DNA of 64,000 bases, taken from positions 310,001 through 374,000 of the forward strand of contig NZ_BDCI01000002.1 in assembly GCF_001613425.1 (NCBI RefSeq), in the 5' to 3' direction. Below the pieces are notes generated by a model. It was not told the DNA's origin and did no database searches. It saw nothing but the letters and a program-made list of their open reading frames with translations. Origin of the DNA: Nocardia vulneris. Its GTDB lineage: Bacteria; Actinomycetota; Actinomycetes; Mycobacteriales; Mycobacteriaceae. Of the stretch, positions 26,442 through 35,096 are shown piece after piece. The translations under genes were made by a program, and so were the position numbers. Positions within the stretch are counted from its first letter, which is position 1; each line of letters opens with the position of its first letter.

Positions 26442-27059
26442 TCATCCTTCGGGTGTCGTGATGTCGGCGCAGCCCGTAGCGGTCCGCGCGTAGGAGCAGA
26501 TCAGTTCGGCGGCACGAGTTTTCGTGATCGACCGGTTCCGGCTGACGATGTGCAGGCCGTAGGCGTCCTCCAGCGCGACCAGATTCGCCGCGACATCCAG
26601 CAGGGGTGCGCCGATCGTGAAGTGCCCCTGCGCGATACCCACCTCCAATGCACTCAGGTACACCGCGACCTGCTGTTCGAACAGCGCGGTGATCCGGTCG
26701 CCGTGCTCGGCGGCGACGCTGCGATAGGCGGCCAACCGGTACAGCGCGACCACCAGTTCGTCGGCGTCCGAGGCGGGCAGACCCGCCCAGATCAGCGCGC
26801 CGATCTTCGCGCGCGCGTCGCCGATCTTCGCGACCATGGTCAGCCTGCCCCCGAAGAACCGGTCGCTGGCATCGCGGTGCACCTCGCGCAACAGGTTGTC
26901 GAGATCGTCGAAGTAGTAGTGCACCGTCGCGGGTGACACCCCCGCGGATTCGGCGACCTCGCGGATCTTGAGCTTGCCGACGCCGCGGTCGGACACCGCG
27001 GTGAGCGCCGCGTCGAGGATCACCCGACGCGCCTGCTCCTGATCCTTCCGACGTGCCAT
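26442..27059 (-). CDS. TetR-family transcriptional regulator
   Basis: The 205-residue protein has an N-terminal HTH (IREVAESAGVSPATVHYYFDDLDNLL, residues 34-60) and a helical C-terminal ligand domain resembling the BetI-like C_6 subgroup. AGGAGGGG precedes the ATG. It is the first gene of a two-gene operon with the P1 peptidase and is divergent from an APC permease. Two copies of a 14-base sequence flank the intergenic region, so it probably represses both directions and is released by an amino acid or amine. Confidence 0.9.
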   Translation of the reverse strand: MARRKDQEQARRVILDAALTAVSDRGVGKLKIREVAESAGVSPATVHYYFDDLDNLLREVHRDASDRFFGGRLTMVAKIGDARAKIGALIWAGLPASDADELVVALYRLAAYRSVAAEHGDRITALFEQQVAVYLSALEVGIAQGHFTIGAPLLDVAANLVALEDAYGLHIVSRNRSITKTRAAELICSYARTATGCADITTPEG

Positions 27060-27082
27060 CTACCCCTCCTGTTTCCCGATAC

Positions 27083-27160
27083 TGATGGACAGTCAACTAT
27101 GCAAAACATCGAAAACCAGACCTTCACAGCGCCTTTAGTCCATTCTTTGACTGTACATCA
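27083..27160. promoter_or_regulatory. Paired operators between TetR and APC permease genes
   Basis: TTGACTGTACATCA at 27147-27160 recurs, in reverse complement and with one change, at 27083-27096 (TGATGGACAGTCAA). One copy lies near each gene start. The downstream copy is part of CTTTGA-N7-TCAAAG (27145-27163), immediately before the permease Shine-Dalgarno. Confidence 0.65.
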
Positions 27161-27175
27161 AAGAAAGGACCGGCC

Positions 27176-28585
27176 ATGGCGACCCAGACCACCGGCCACA
27201 CCGCCGACGACGACCATCGACAACCGCGCTACCGTCAGCAGCTGTCCCGAGCGCTCGGCATGGGCGAGAACATCCTGATCACGCTCTCCGCGGTCACCCC
27301 CGCGTCGAGCGTGTTCATCATCATTCCGGCGATCCTGCTGGCGGCGGGCGGCGCATCGGTGCTGACCCTGGCGATCGCGGCGGTGGCATCGGTGTTCATC
27401 GGCCTCTGTTACGCCGAGCTGGCCACCACCTTCCCCATCACCGGCGGCGAATACACCTGGGCCGCACGACTACTCGGCCGCCCCGTCGGTTTCGCGTTGT
27501 TCGCGCTCACGCTGGTGAACGGGGTGCTGATCATCGCGGTCATCGCCCTGGGCACCGGCGACTATCTCGGCGTCGCGATACCTCAGCTCGGCGGTAAATG
27601 GGTCGGCATCGGCGTCATCGTGGTGACGACCGGCATCGCGATCCTCGACATCAAGGCCAACGCCTGGGTCACCGGCGTTTTCCTGTGCGTCGAGATCGCG
27701 GCGATCGCGGTGCTGGCCTTCCTCGGCTTCAGCAACATCGAACGCGGACCGTCGGAATGGCTGCACGCGACCACCCTGACCGAGGGCACCCAGACCCAAA
27801 TCGGCGTCGGTGCGCTGATCGCCCTCGTCCCGGTCGCACTGTTCGGCTACAACGGTTACGGCGCGGCGGTCTATTACGCGGAGGAGACCAAGGACGCCCA
27901 GCGCACCATCGGCCGGGTGATCATGATCTGCCTGGCCGCGACCGTCGCCATCGAGATCGTGCCGCTCGCGGCGGTCGTCCTCGGCGCACCCTCGCTGACC
28001 GACCTGCTGAACAGCGCGGCCCCGATGAACCACTTCCTCACCGCGCGCGGCGGCACTACGGTGAACACCCTGGTCAGCATCGGTATCGCGATCGCGATCG
28101 TGAACGCGGTGATCGCGATCATCCTGCAGATCTCGCGGCTGCTCTTCGCCTCGGCGCGCGACCGCAGCTGGCCCGACCCGATCGATCGGGCGCTGGGCAG
28201 CGTGCATCCGCGCTGGCATACGCCCGCGCTCGCGACCATCGCGGTGGGTGCGGCCGCCACCGTCGCGGCGGCCGTGCTGCCGCTGTCCTGGCTGATCACC
28301 GCCACCGGCGCCGGGCTGGTCCTGGTGTATCTGTTCGTCGCGCTGGCCGCGTTCCGGGTGCGCAGTCGTCCGGCGTCGGGCGGCTACCGCATGCCGCTGT
28401 GGCCGCTGCCGCCGATCGTCGTCGTGGCCGCCATGGGCTACGCGGGGTACAGCGTCGTCGACGCGTCCTGGCAGCAGATGGTGGTCGCGGTCGCCGCGAT
28501 GCTGCTCGGCTGCGCCTACTACCTGATCTATCTGCGGCCGCGGCCGGACCGCTGGCAGCTGCCCGATCCCGTTCAGGAATCGTGA
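27176..28585 (+). CDS. APC-family amino acid/amine permease
   Basis: The 469-residue membrane protein has about twelve helices. The N-terminal region LSRALGMGENILITLSAVTP, then ASSVFIIIPAILLAAGG, is of the eukaryotic-like amino acid/GABA permease subgroup. FPITGGEYTWAARLLGRPVG and YAEETKDAQRTIGRVI are further signatures. GAAAGG precedes the ATG. It is divergent from the TetR/P1-peptidase operon with shared operators, so it likely imports the amino acid released by that peptidase. It ends 13 bases inside the convergent AraC gene. Confidence 0.9.
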   Translation: MATQTTGHTADDDHRQPRYRQQLSRALGMGENILITLSAVTPASSVFIIIPAILLAAGGASVLTLAIAAVASVFIGLCYAELATTFPITGGEYTWAARLLGRPVGFALFALTLVNGVLIIAVIALGTGDYLGVAIPQLGGKWVGIGVIVVTTGIAILDIKANAWVTGVFLCVEIAAIAVLAFLGFSNIERGPSEWLHATTLTEGTQTQIGVGALIALVPVALFGYNGYGAAVYYAEETKDAQRTIGRVIMICLAATVAIEIVPLAAVVLGAPSLTDLLNSAAPMNHFLTARGGTTVNTLVSIGIAIAIVNAVIAIILQISRLLFASARDRSWPDPIDRALGSVHPRWHTPALATIAVGAAATVAAAVLPLSWLITATGAGLVLVYLFVALAAFRVRSRPASGGYRMPLWPLPPIVVVAAMGYAGYSVVDASWQQMVVAVAAMLLGCAYYLIYLRPRPDRWQLPDPVQES

Positions 28586-29559
28586 GGCCCAGCGGGTGAC
28601 GAGACCGGTTGCGCGCGTTGCGCGCTCCGGTACTCGTGCGGACTGAGCCCGTACGCCGCGCGGAAGGTCCGGCTGAAATGCGCGGCATCGGGGAAGCCCC
28701 AGCGGGCGGCGATGGCGGCGATCGAGCGGTCGCGCCGCAGCGGGTCGCGCAGATCGCGCCGGCAGCGTTCCAGCCGCCGCTCCCGGATCCAGCCCGCGAC
28801 GGTGGTCGACTGCTCGTGAAAGAGCTTGTGCAGGTAGCGGGTCGAGATGAAATGCGCGGTGGCGATGCGCTGCGGTGCGAGGTCTCCGTCGCCGAGATGC
28901 CCTTCGATATAGGACATGAGCTGTGCGGTGAGCGGGCGCCGGACCGCGGACCGGGTCGCGGCGAGCAGATCGAGCCGGGCACCGAGAACGGTGACTAGCA
29001 GATCGACGATATTGTCCGCCAACCGGGTTTCGGCCGGCCCGGTCACCTCGTCGAGGTGGCCGGCCAGCTCACGCAGCAGCATCGACAGCAGCGCGCCCGC
29101 ACCGTTGTCCCCGGGTACCCGGCGCGCGGTGACCGCCGCGATGCGATCCTCGGGCAAGCACAGCGAGCGCCGCGGCAGCATCAGCACGAGCTGGCGATAG
29201 GGTCCGTCGAACGCCATCGCGTACGGGCGACTCGTGTCGTAGATCGCGAAATCGCCCTCGGCCAAACGGGTTTCCCGATCGTCCTGGGTGAGCAGGCAGG
29301 CGCCCTGCAACTGCACGCCCAGTTTGTAGCATTCCGGATCGGACCGCGCGATCAACGCCGCGGTCCGGCGCACCACGTGCGGGGTCGCGCCGATCTCGGT
29401 CACCTGCAGCGAACCCAGTGCCACACTGCGCAATCGGCCGTCGAACGGCTCGCGTCCGACGCGTTCCACCTGCAGGGGTACGAAGGTGTGGGAGACGGCG
29501 TCGCGGAAACTGTCGAATCGGTCCACCCGCGGCCACCGCGGCGGCATCGCCACTGACAT
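28573..29559 (-). CDS. AraC-family transcriptional regulator
   Basis: The start at 29559 (MSVAMPPRWPRVDRFDSF) follows GAGGAGGG. The 328-residue protein has an AraC-binding-like sensor domain (residues 1-190, with YKLGVQLQGACLLTQDDRET and DTSRPYAMAFDGPY) and two C-terminal HTH motifs ending in WGFPDAAHFSRTFRAAYGLSPHEYR. This layout is that of the FeaR/NphR-like group that controls aromatic or amine catabolism. It lies downstream of the ABC transporter genes on the same strand, 65 bases after them. Its own upstream region has an ATACGAT element also found in the big divergent promoter at 46.8 kb. Confidence 0.88.
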   Translation of the reverse strand: MSVAMPPRWPRVDRFDSFRDAVSHTFVPLQVERVGREPFDGRLRSVALGSLQVTEIGATPHVVRRTAALIARSDPECYKLGVQLQGACLLTQDDRETRLAEGDFAIYDTSRPYAMAFDGPYRQLVLMLPRRSLCLPEDRIAAVTARRVPGDNGAGALLSMLLRELAGHLDEVTGPAETRLADNIVDLLVTVLGARLDLLAATRSAVRRPLTAQLMSYIEGHLGDGDLAPQRIATAHFISTRYLHKLFHEQSTTVAGWIRERRLERCRRDLRDPLRRDRSIAAIAARWGFPDAAHFSRTFRAAYGLSPHEYRSAQRAQPVSSPAGPHDS

Positions 29560-29590
29560 GTGCCCTCCTCGATGATGCGGCACCGGCAGG

Positions 29591-29607
29591 TAACGATCAT
29601 ATACGAT
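29591..29607. promoter_or_regulatory. ATACGAT element upstream of AraC gene
   Basis: TAACGAT (29591-29597) and ATACGAT (29601-29607) are spaced by one helical turn. The 11-base string ATATACGATTT is shared with the divergent catabolic promoter near 46815. On the minus strand it also contains TATGAT, a possible -10 for the AraC gene. Confidence 0.45.
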
Positions 29608-29624
29608 TTCACACCGCGCAGGGA

Positions 29625-31130
29625 TCAGGCCGCACCGGTGTTCATGGCGTGCAGCAGGGTGTGCTGGTCGATCCGGTCGCCCTCGAGCGTCGCGCACAAG
29701 CGCCCGCGATACAGCACCAGTACCCGATCACACAGTGCCGCAAGCTCATCGAGGTCTGTCGAGCAGAGCAGCACCACCGTCGTCGCGGCCGCGGTGCGCA
29801 GCAGGGCGTGCAGGTCCGCCTTGCCGCCGACATCCACGCCGCGCGTGGGGTCGTCGAGCAACAGCACCGACGGTTCGGCCGCCAGCCATTTCGCCAGTAC
29901 GACCTTCTGCTGGTTCCCACCCGAGAGCAACCCGCAGGCCAGATCGACGTCGGCGGTGCGAATCCGCAGTCGTCGCACCAGTTCTCGGGCGCGCGCACGC
30001 AACGTGCCCGGGGTCAGCAGTGCGCCGTCGCGGCCCAGCGCCACCGATCGGACCTGGGCCATGTTCTCCCACACCGGCTTGTCCAGCATCAGCCCGAGCC
30101 GCCGGCGGTCGCCGGATACCAGCGCGACCCCGGCGGCGATCGCCGCCCGCAGGCCGGCGGGTCCGGATCGACCGCCCGGGAGCGTGATCCGCCCCGCGCT
30201 GGGTGCGCACAGCCCCGCAACGACGTCGATGACCGCCGTGTGACCCGAACCGACCAGCCCTGCGATGCCGACGATCTCCCCTGGCGCGGCGCTGAATTCG
30301 AGACCGTGCAACCGGCCGGGCACGTCCACACCCTGCACGTGCAGCGCACCGCGCACCGGCGTGGAGGAGCGCGGCACCGCCACATCGGTTGCGGCGCTGC
30401 CGCGCTCGCCGAGCATGGCAGTCACCACCTGCGCCAGATCCAGCTCCGCGCGCGGCACCGCCGAGAGCACGGTGCGGCCGTCACGCAGCACCGTGATCTC
30501 GTCGCACAGTGCCATGACCTCCTCCAGGATGTGCGAGACGAACACCACCGCGACCCGGCGTTCGCGAAGTACCCGAACGATATTCAGCAGTCGGCGGGTG
30601 CCCGCCTCGTCCAGCGCCGAGGTCGGTTCGTCCAGGATCAGCACGCGCGGCTCGGCGATCAGCGCCTTGGCGATCTCCACCAGCTGCCGCTGGGCCAGGG
30701 ACAGGGTGCCGAGCGCACGACGGACATCGACGTCGAGACCCAGCTGCGCCAGCACCGGTTCGGCGCGCGCGACCATCGCGGCCCGGTGCCGGAACGGCCC
30801 GCGGGTCGGCTCGCGCATCGGATACAGATTGGCCAGCACATCCAGATCCGGGAAGAGATTCAATTCCTGGGACACCACCGCCACGCCGTGCCGGGCGGCC
30901 TGGGCGGTCGAGTTGAACGACACCGCCCGCCCGCCGAGACGCAGGTTGCCCTGATCGGGCGCCACCGCACCCGACACGACTTTGATGAGCGTCGACTTCC
31001 CCGCACCGTTCTCGCCGAGCAGCGCATGCACAGTGCCCTCGCGCACGGTCAGCTCGGCCTCGCGCAGGGCGGTGACCCCGCCGTAGGCCTTGCCGATGCC
31101 CCGGACCTCGAGCATTGCCGCACCGGTCAT
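29625..31130 (-). CDS. Sugar-type ABC transporter, double ATPase (RbsA-like)
   Basis: The start MTGAAMLEVRGIGKAYGG at 31130 overlaps the binding-protein stop as ATGA. The 501-residue protein has two ABC cassettes. The first has Walker A GENGAGKST, an altered signature LSLAQRQ and Walker B VLILDEPTSALD. The second has the degenerate Walker A-like GLVGSGHT, signature LSGGNQQK and LLLDDPTRGVDVG. This asymmetry is normal for RbsA/MglA carbohydrate importers. With the binding protein and single permease gene upstream it forms a complete CUT2-type importer. Confidence 0.92.
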   Translation of the reverse strand: MTGAAMLEVRGIGKAYGGVTALREAELTVREGTVHALLGENGAGKSTLIKVVSGAVAPDQGNLRLGGRAVSFNSTAQAARHGVAVVSQELNLFPDLDVLANLYPMREPTRGPFRHRAAMVARAEPVLAQLGLDVDVRRALGTLSLAQRQLVEIAKALIAEPRVLILDEPTSALDEAGTRRLLNIVRVLRERRVAVVFVSHILEEVMALCDEITVLRDGRTVLSAVPRAELDLAQVVTAMLGERGSAATDVAVPRSSTPVRGALHVQGVDVPGRLHGLEFSAAPGEIVGIAGLVGSGHTAVIDVVAGLCAPSAGRITLPGGRSGPAGLRAAIAAGVALVSGDRRRLGLMLDKPVWENMAQVRSVALGRDGALLTPGTLRARARELVRRLRIRTADVDLACGLLSGGNQQKVVLAKWLAAEPSVLLLDDPTRGVDVGGKADLHALLRTAAATTVVLLCSTDLDELAALCDRVLVLYRGRLCATLEGDRIDQHTLLHAMNTGAA

Positions 31131-32194
31131 TTCGCGTCCGCCAGTGGACGCAGATAGCTGCCCGGGTCGGCGAGCTGGCGCGCCGCCGCGTCGGCGAACC
31201 ACTGCCGTCTGCTCGCGTCGCTCTGCTGGCGCGCGATGATCTCGTCGATGTTCGCGGCGTTGATGATCAGCCCGCCCGGATTCCACCAGCCCTGCGTCAG
31301 CGGTTTCCCGCTGCGCGCGTGTTCGGCGAGCAACCGGATCGCGAGGTACCCCTTGAGCCAGTGCTCCGGCGAGGCGAGCGCGGCGACATAGCCGTCTTTC
31401 ACCCCGACCAGCGCCTGCGCGTCGGGATCACAGGATCCGACCAGCATCCGGCGACCGGTGTTCTTCTGGATCAGGGACAGCGACACCGCGTCGGAGGCGC
31501 CGGCCCCGAGGTAGGCGATCGCGTCCGGATGCGCCTTCACCGTGTTGTTCCATTTGTTGTAGTTGTCCGTGGGCTCGGAACCGGTGTCGAACGGCCCGAG
31601 CACGGTCAGAGTCGGACGCTGTTCTTGCAGTACGGCTTTCATGCCGTCCAGGCGCTGACTGAGCAGGGTCAGCCCGGGGATGTCGTTGCCGAGCACCACG
31701 TCACCGGTGGTACCCACCGGAATGTGCTTGATGATCTCCATCGCCAGACTGCGACCGAGTTCGGTGTTGTCGTTGCCGACGTACAGGCCGACGTCCGCAC
31801 CGGCCGGTGGCACCGTATCGACCGTGGCCAGCGGCACCCCCGCGGCGGCGGCCTGCTGGAGCGGGCGCACGAACAGATCCGGGGTCAGTGTTTCCATCGC
31901 GATGCCGTCGCGCGCGGTGCGCACCGCGGCCTGGAACTGCGAAACCTGCTGCGGCCCGTTGATCGATGGCGGCGCGGTCTCGGTCAGATCCACGTCCCCG
32001 GCGTCGGCCGCCCCGGCCGCCGCCCCCAAGGCCATCTCCTGGAACGGATTCTGCGAGGTGGTGGCGTAGACGAAGGCCATCCGCAGCGTGCCGCTCTTCG
32101 GGCCGTCACCCGTGCCGCCGCCACTGCCACACGCCACCAGTACCAGCGCGCAGCCCGCGACCGCGCCGCGCAACCACTTGTTCGATCGATCCAT
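31127..32194 (-). CDS. Sugar-type ABC transporter substrate-binding lipoprotein
   Basis: ATG at 32194 is taken as start (AGGAAGAG upstream). The 355-residue product has a lipoprotein signal with lipobox LVAC and a Ser/Gly linker after it, so it is anchored outside the membrane. The body is a periplasmic-binding-protein type 1 fold (RbsB-like; LRMAFVYATTSQNPFQEM, VGLYVGNDNTELGRSLAMEI, AIAYLGAGASDAVSLSLI). CUT2 binding proteins take up pentoses, inositols, nucleosides or AI-2; the ligand here is unknown. It sits between permease and ATPase genes. Confidence 0.9.
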   Translation of the reverse strand: MDRSNKWLRGAVAGCALVLVACGSGGGTGDGPKSGTLRMAFVYATTSQNPFQEMALGAAAGAADAGDVDLTETAPPSINGPQQVSQFQAAVRTARDGIAMETLTPDLFVRPLQQAAAAGVPLATVDTVPPAGADVGLYVGNDNTELGRSLAMEIIKHIPVGTTGDVVLGNDIPGLTLLSQRLDGMKAVLQEQRPTLTVLGPFDTGSEPTDNYNKWNNTVKAHPDAIAYLGAGASDAVSLSLIQKNTGRRMLVGSCDPDAQALVGVKDGYVAALASPEHWLKGYLAIRLLAEHARSGKPLTQGWWNPGGLIINAANIDEIIARQQSDASRRQWFADAAARQLADPGSYLRPLADAK

Positions 32195-32224
32195 CACGAT
32201 CTCTCTTCCTTAGAAAAATGTGCT

Positions 32225-33274
32225 CTAGCGCCCGAATTCGGACCGTTTGGCGCGCCGGCGGCTGCGCAGCAGGCTGTCGATGGCCACCGCGACCAGCACG
32301 ACGACGCCGCTGGCGAACGCGCTCCAGTTGACGGGGATGTCGAAATAGACGAGGCCGCTGGACACCACGCTCAGCAGCACGGCGCCCGCGACCGCGCCGA
32401 CCACCGTCGCGCTGCCACCGCGCAGCGGTGTCCCGCCGATCACCGCGGCCGCGATGGCCTGTAATTCGAACCCCGTGCCGACATTCGGGTCGCCCGAGGT
32501 GAAGAACGCCAAGCCCAGCACGCCGGCCAGCCCGCACAGCGCACCGACGCCCATCAGCACCACCAGGCGGGTGCGGGCCGTCGAGATGCCCGAGAAAGCG
32601 GCGGCTTCCGGATTCGACCCGATGGAGCGCACCCGATAGCCGAACGGCGTCAAGCGCAGCACGACGGTGAGCGCCGCGGTGACCACCAGCAACACCCAGA
32701 CACTCACGGGCAGGCCGAACCAATTGCCGCCGACGATCGTGAAGAACGAACTCCGCAACGGCAATCCGTTCACCTGCTGCCCGTTGCTCCACGCCGCCGC
32801 CAGACCGCGATAGACCTGCATCGTCGCCAAGGTCGCCACGATCGCCGGAATCGCGATCACCTGGACGACAAGCGCATTCGCCAAGCCGAGCAGCGCGCCG
32901 AACGCGATCGCGGCGCCGGCGGCGAGCCACGGGTTGATCCCCGAGCGCATCAGCACCGCCGCGGTGATCAGACTCAAACCGAAGCCCGCGCCCACCGAGA
33001 GGTCGATCTCCCGCATCGCCAGCAGGAAGGCCATCCCCGCCGCCAGCAGCGCCACGTACACCGACGTCTGCAGGACGTCGCGAATCTGGCCCGCGCTCAA
33101 GAAGTCCGGATGCAGGATGCCGATGAACACGACCAGCGCGACGGTGGCCAGCAGGACACTGTTGGACTCGGCGTGCAGCATCCGCCGCAGCGCCGGCGGC
33201 ACACCGGTCGATGCGGTCTTCGCGGTACTCGGCCGGGTTGCCGGTTCACGCTCTTCGGTGTCATTGGCGGTCAC
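32225..33274 (-). CDS. Sugar-type ABC transporter permease (RbsC-like)
   Basis: GTG at 33274 with AGGAA eight bases upstream starts a 349-residue permease; upstream frame is not protein-like. About ten hydrophobic segments are present, with the CUT2 patterns LLAAGMAFLLAMREIDLSVG, VVQVIAIPAIVATLATMQVY, YRGLA, and IAAAVIGGTPLRGGSATVVG. It is the first gene of the permease-binding protein-ATPase operon and is divergent from the SDR-MoaF operon across 173 bases. Confidence 0.92.
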   Translation of the reverse strand: MTANDTEEREPATRPSTAKTASTGVPPALRRMLHAESNSVLLATVALVVFIGILHPDFLSAGQIRDVLQTSVYVALLAAGMAFLLAMREIDLSVGAGFGLSLITAAVLMRSGINPWLAAGAAIAFGALLGLANALVVQVIAIPAIVATLATMQVYRGLAAAWSNGQQVNGLPLRSSFFTIVGGNWFGLPVSVWVLLVVTAALTVVLRLTPFGYRVRSIGSNPEAAAFSGISTARTRLVVLMGVGALCGLAGVLGLAFFTSGDPNVGTGFELQAIAAAVIGGTPLRGGSATVVGAVAGAVLLSVVSSGLVYFDIPVNWSAFASGVVVLVAVAIDSLLRSRRRAKRSEFGR

Positions 33275-33331
33275 GATCGCGTTCCTGTCGTCGAATGTGC
33301 GAACCAGCTTCCGGCACCGGGGCACGAGATC

Positions 33332-33360
33332 CCTTGTCCCTGCGTGCACAGTCCTTGTCC
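33332..33360. promoter_or_regulatory. CCTTGTCC direct repeats 21 bp apart in a divergent promoter
   Basis: CCTTGTCC occurs at 33332-33339 and 33353-33360, a 21-base period. Direct half-sites two helical turns apart are the usual AraC-type binding layout, and two AraC genes flank this region. Confidence 0.35.
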
Positions 33361-33370
33361 GCCAGAACAC

Positions 33371-33400
33371 CCGCGCCGCGCAGCCCTCGAAGCGGCGCGG
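33371..33400. promoter_or_regulatory. GC-rich hairpin in the leader of the SDR gene
   Basis: CCGCGCCGC (33371-33379) and GCGGCGCGG (33392-33400) are exact complements around a 12-base loop, ending 47 bases before the SDR start. It could be an operator or a stable leader hairpin. Confidence 0.35.
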
Positions 33401-33447
33401 TGGTGCTGGTTACGGTCGGCCGGACTACAGCGATTCGGAGATTTCGC

Positions 33448-34257
33448 ATGGACATGACGAAACGTTTGGCGGGCCAGGTCGCCCTCGTCACCGGCGGTGG
33501 TACCGGCATCGGGGCCGCCACGGCGCGCCGGCTCGTCGCCGAGGGAGCGGCGGTGGTGCTGGCCGGACGGCGGCGCGAGCCGCTAGAGGCGGTCGCGGCC
33601 GAATTGGGGGACGCCGCACTGGTCGTCGCGGGCGACGCCGCCGATACCGCCGACGTCGAGCGGATGGTGGACGCCGCCGTAGCCCGCTACGACCGGCTCG
33701 ATCTGGTAGTCGCCAACGCGGGCGGGCACGGCCTCGGCACGGTCGCCGAGATCGGCGACCAGGACTGGGAACTCGGCATGCGGACCAATGTCACCACCGC
33801 GTTCGTGACCGTGCGCACCGCGCTGCCGCACCTGCGCGCGCAAGGCGGGTCGGTCGTCGTCGTGTCGTCACTGGCCGGGTTGTTCGCCGGACCCGCGGTG
33901 GCCGGCTACGTCACCGCCAAACACGCGTTGATCGGCCTCACCCGGTCCTTGGCCCGCGATTACGGCCGCGACGGCGTCCGGGTGAACGCGCTGTGCCCGG
34001 GCTGGGTACGCACCGCGATGGCCGACGAGCAGATGGATGTGCTTGCCGCGCAACGTGGTATCGATCGGGAAGCCGCGTATCGGCTGGTCACCCGGGACAC
34101 CCCGCTGGGCAGGCCGGTGGAGCCCGCGGAGATCGCGACCATCGTCGCGTTCCTGCTCTCCGCCGATGCCGCCGCGATGACGGGTTCGGTGGTGGTCGCC
34201 GATGCCGGCGCCGCCGCCGTCGACCTGCCCACGATCGCGTTCGCGCCCCACGATTGA
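33448..34257 (+). CDS. Short-chain dehydrogenase/reductase
   Basis: The start at 33448 (MDMTKRLAGQVALVTGG) follows GGAG; an ATG two codons on is possible. The 269-residue classical SDR has the cofactor motif GGGTGIG, NAG in VVANAGG, catalytic Ser in VVVVSSLAG, and YxxxK as YVTAKHALIG. The Arg-rich stretch AGRRREP after beta-2 favours NADP(H). It heads a three-gene operon with a MoaF-family and a SnoaL-like protein. A SDR next to MoaF recalls, as I remember it, the tyramine-induced moa genes of enterobacteria, which fits the amine-catabolic surroundings. Confidence 0.88.
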   Translation: MDMTKRLAGQVALVTGGGTGIGAATARRLVAEGAAVVLAGRRREPLEAVAAELGDAALVVAGDAADTADVERMVDAAVARYDRLDLVVANAGGHGLGTVAEIGDQDWELGMRTNVTTAFVTVRTALPHLRAQGGSVVVVSSLAGLFAGPAVAGYVTAKHALIGLTRSLARDYGRDGVRVNALCPGWVRTAMADEQMDVLAAQRGIDREAAYRLVTRDTPLGRPVEPAEIATIVAFLLSADAAAMTGSVVVADAGAAAVDLPTIAFAPHD

Positions 34258-34266
34258 GGAGACACG

Positions 34267-35082
34267 ATGACCGAGCACACCATTGCGGTAACGGATTCGG
34301 CCGTCCCGGCCGGGTGGAAGGGGATGGACGATTTCGCCGCCGGGATCGACGGCAACCGGATACCGCCGACCGACCGGCTCACCGGCCAGTCCTGGTCGCT
34401 GCGCCGATCCGACGAGGAGCGGACCGAATTGCGTTTCCGCTCTGCGGATCAGGTGCAGTGGACGCGCGGCACCGCATCCGGCGCCGACTGGTGTCAGGCG
34501 ATCGAGGTGTCCCCCGACGTGTTCTTCCTCGATCAGACCTTCGCAGACCGTCCACACGTCAGCGAGGTCACGGTGGTGCACCTGCCGACGGCACGGACCG
34601 TGACGATCGAATCGACCATCGCCACGGAACCGACACCCGGTGTCCCACAAGTGTCGCAGCGCTTCCTGGCAGGTGTGGTCGATCCCGGCGACGGCCGCGT
34701 CCCGAGCGGTGCGGTGCCCGGGGCGACCCGCGATCTCGTCGGCTGGCGGGCCCTCTACCGATACAGCCCGCACCACCTTTACGAACATCTCTACCTCAGC
34801 TCCGAACGCTATTGCTGGCAGTGCCTGGTCGGCGAGCAGCGCGGCCACGGCGACGTCGATCTGGCGACAACCTGGAAACTCGCGGACGACTTCTACGTCT
34901 TCACCTTTCGCGAGTTCCTCATCCCGGTCGCGGCGACCTGGCTCTATGATCTCGCCGCGATGCGTTCCACCGGCAAGTTCTTCGGCATCGGCAAGGGCGG
35001 CGCGGTGCGCAACGCACCGGGCGGCGCCCATATCACCAGCCTCGGCCGCGTGCAGTATCCCCAAGACGAGCAACCGATTTGA
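34267..35082 (+). CDS. MoaF-family protein (monoamine-regulated type)
   Basis: The 271-residue protein has the MoaF layout: an N-terminal calycin-like half (DWCQAIEVSPDVFFLDQTF, near residue 85) and a C-terminal half (LYRYSPHHLYEHLYLSSERY, then CWQCLVGEQRGHG). GAGGAGAC precedes the ATG. Despite the common name (molybdenum cofactor biosynthesis F), the family name comes from a monoamine-regulated gene, and there is no evidence here for a Moco role. It is co-transcribed with the SDR. The function is unproven; lactone or enol-ester chemistry or ligand binding are possible. Confidence 0.8.
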   Translation: MTEHTIAVTDSAVPAGWKGMDDFAAGIDGNRIPPTDRLTGQSWSLRRSDEERTELRFRSADQVQWTRGTASGADWCQAIEVSPDVFFLDQTFADRPHVSEVTVVHLPTARTVTIESTIATEPTPGVPQVSQRFLAGVVDPGDGRVPSGAVPGATRDLVGWRALYRYSPHHLYEHLYLSSERYCWQCLVGEQRGHGDVDLATTWKLADDFYVFTFREFLIPVAATWLYDLAAMRSTGKFFGIGKGGAVRNAPGGAHITSLGRVQYPQDEQPI

Positions 35083-35096
35083 GAGTGAGCGACGCC

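Noticed and set aside
26434-27096. 220-codon minus-strand frame overlapping the TetR gene in another frame
   Set aside because: It gives Arg/Gly-rich sequence, while the neighbouring frame encodes a standard TetR with a strong ribosome site.
34267-35082. Molybdenum-cofactor biosynthesis role for the MoaF protein, given narG in the same window
   Set aside because: MoaF is not a Moco enzyme by known pathway logic, the nar operon is 26 kb away, and the neighbours are catabolic.
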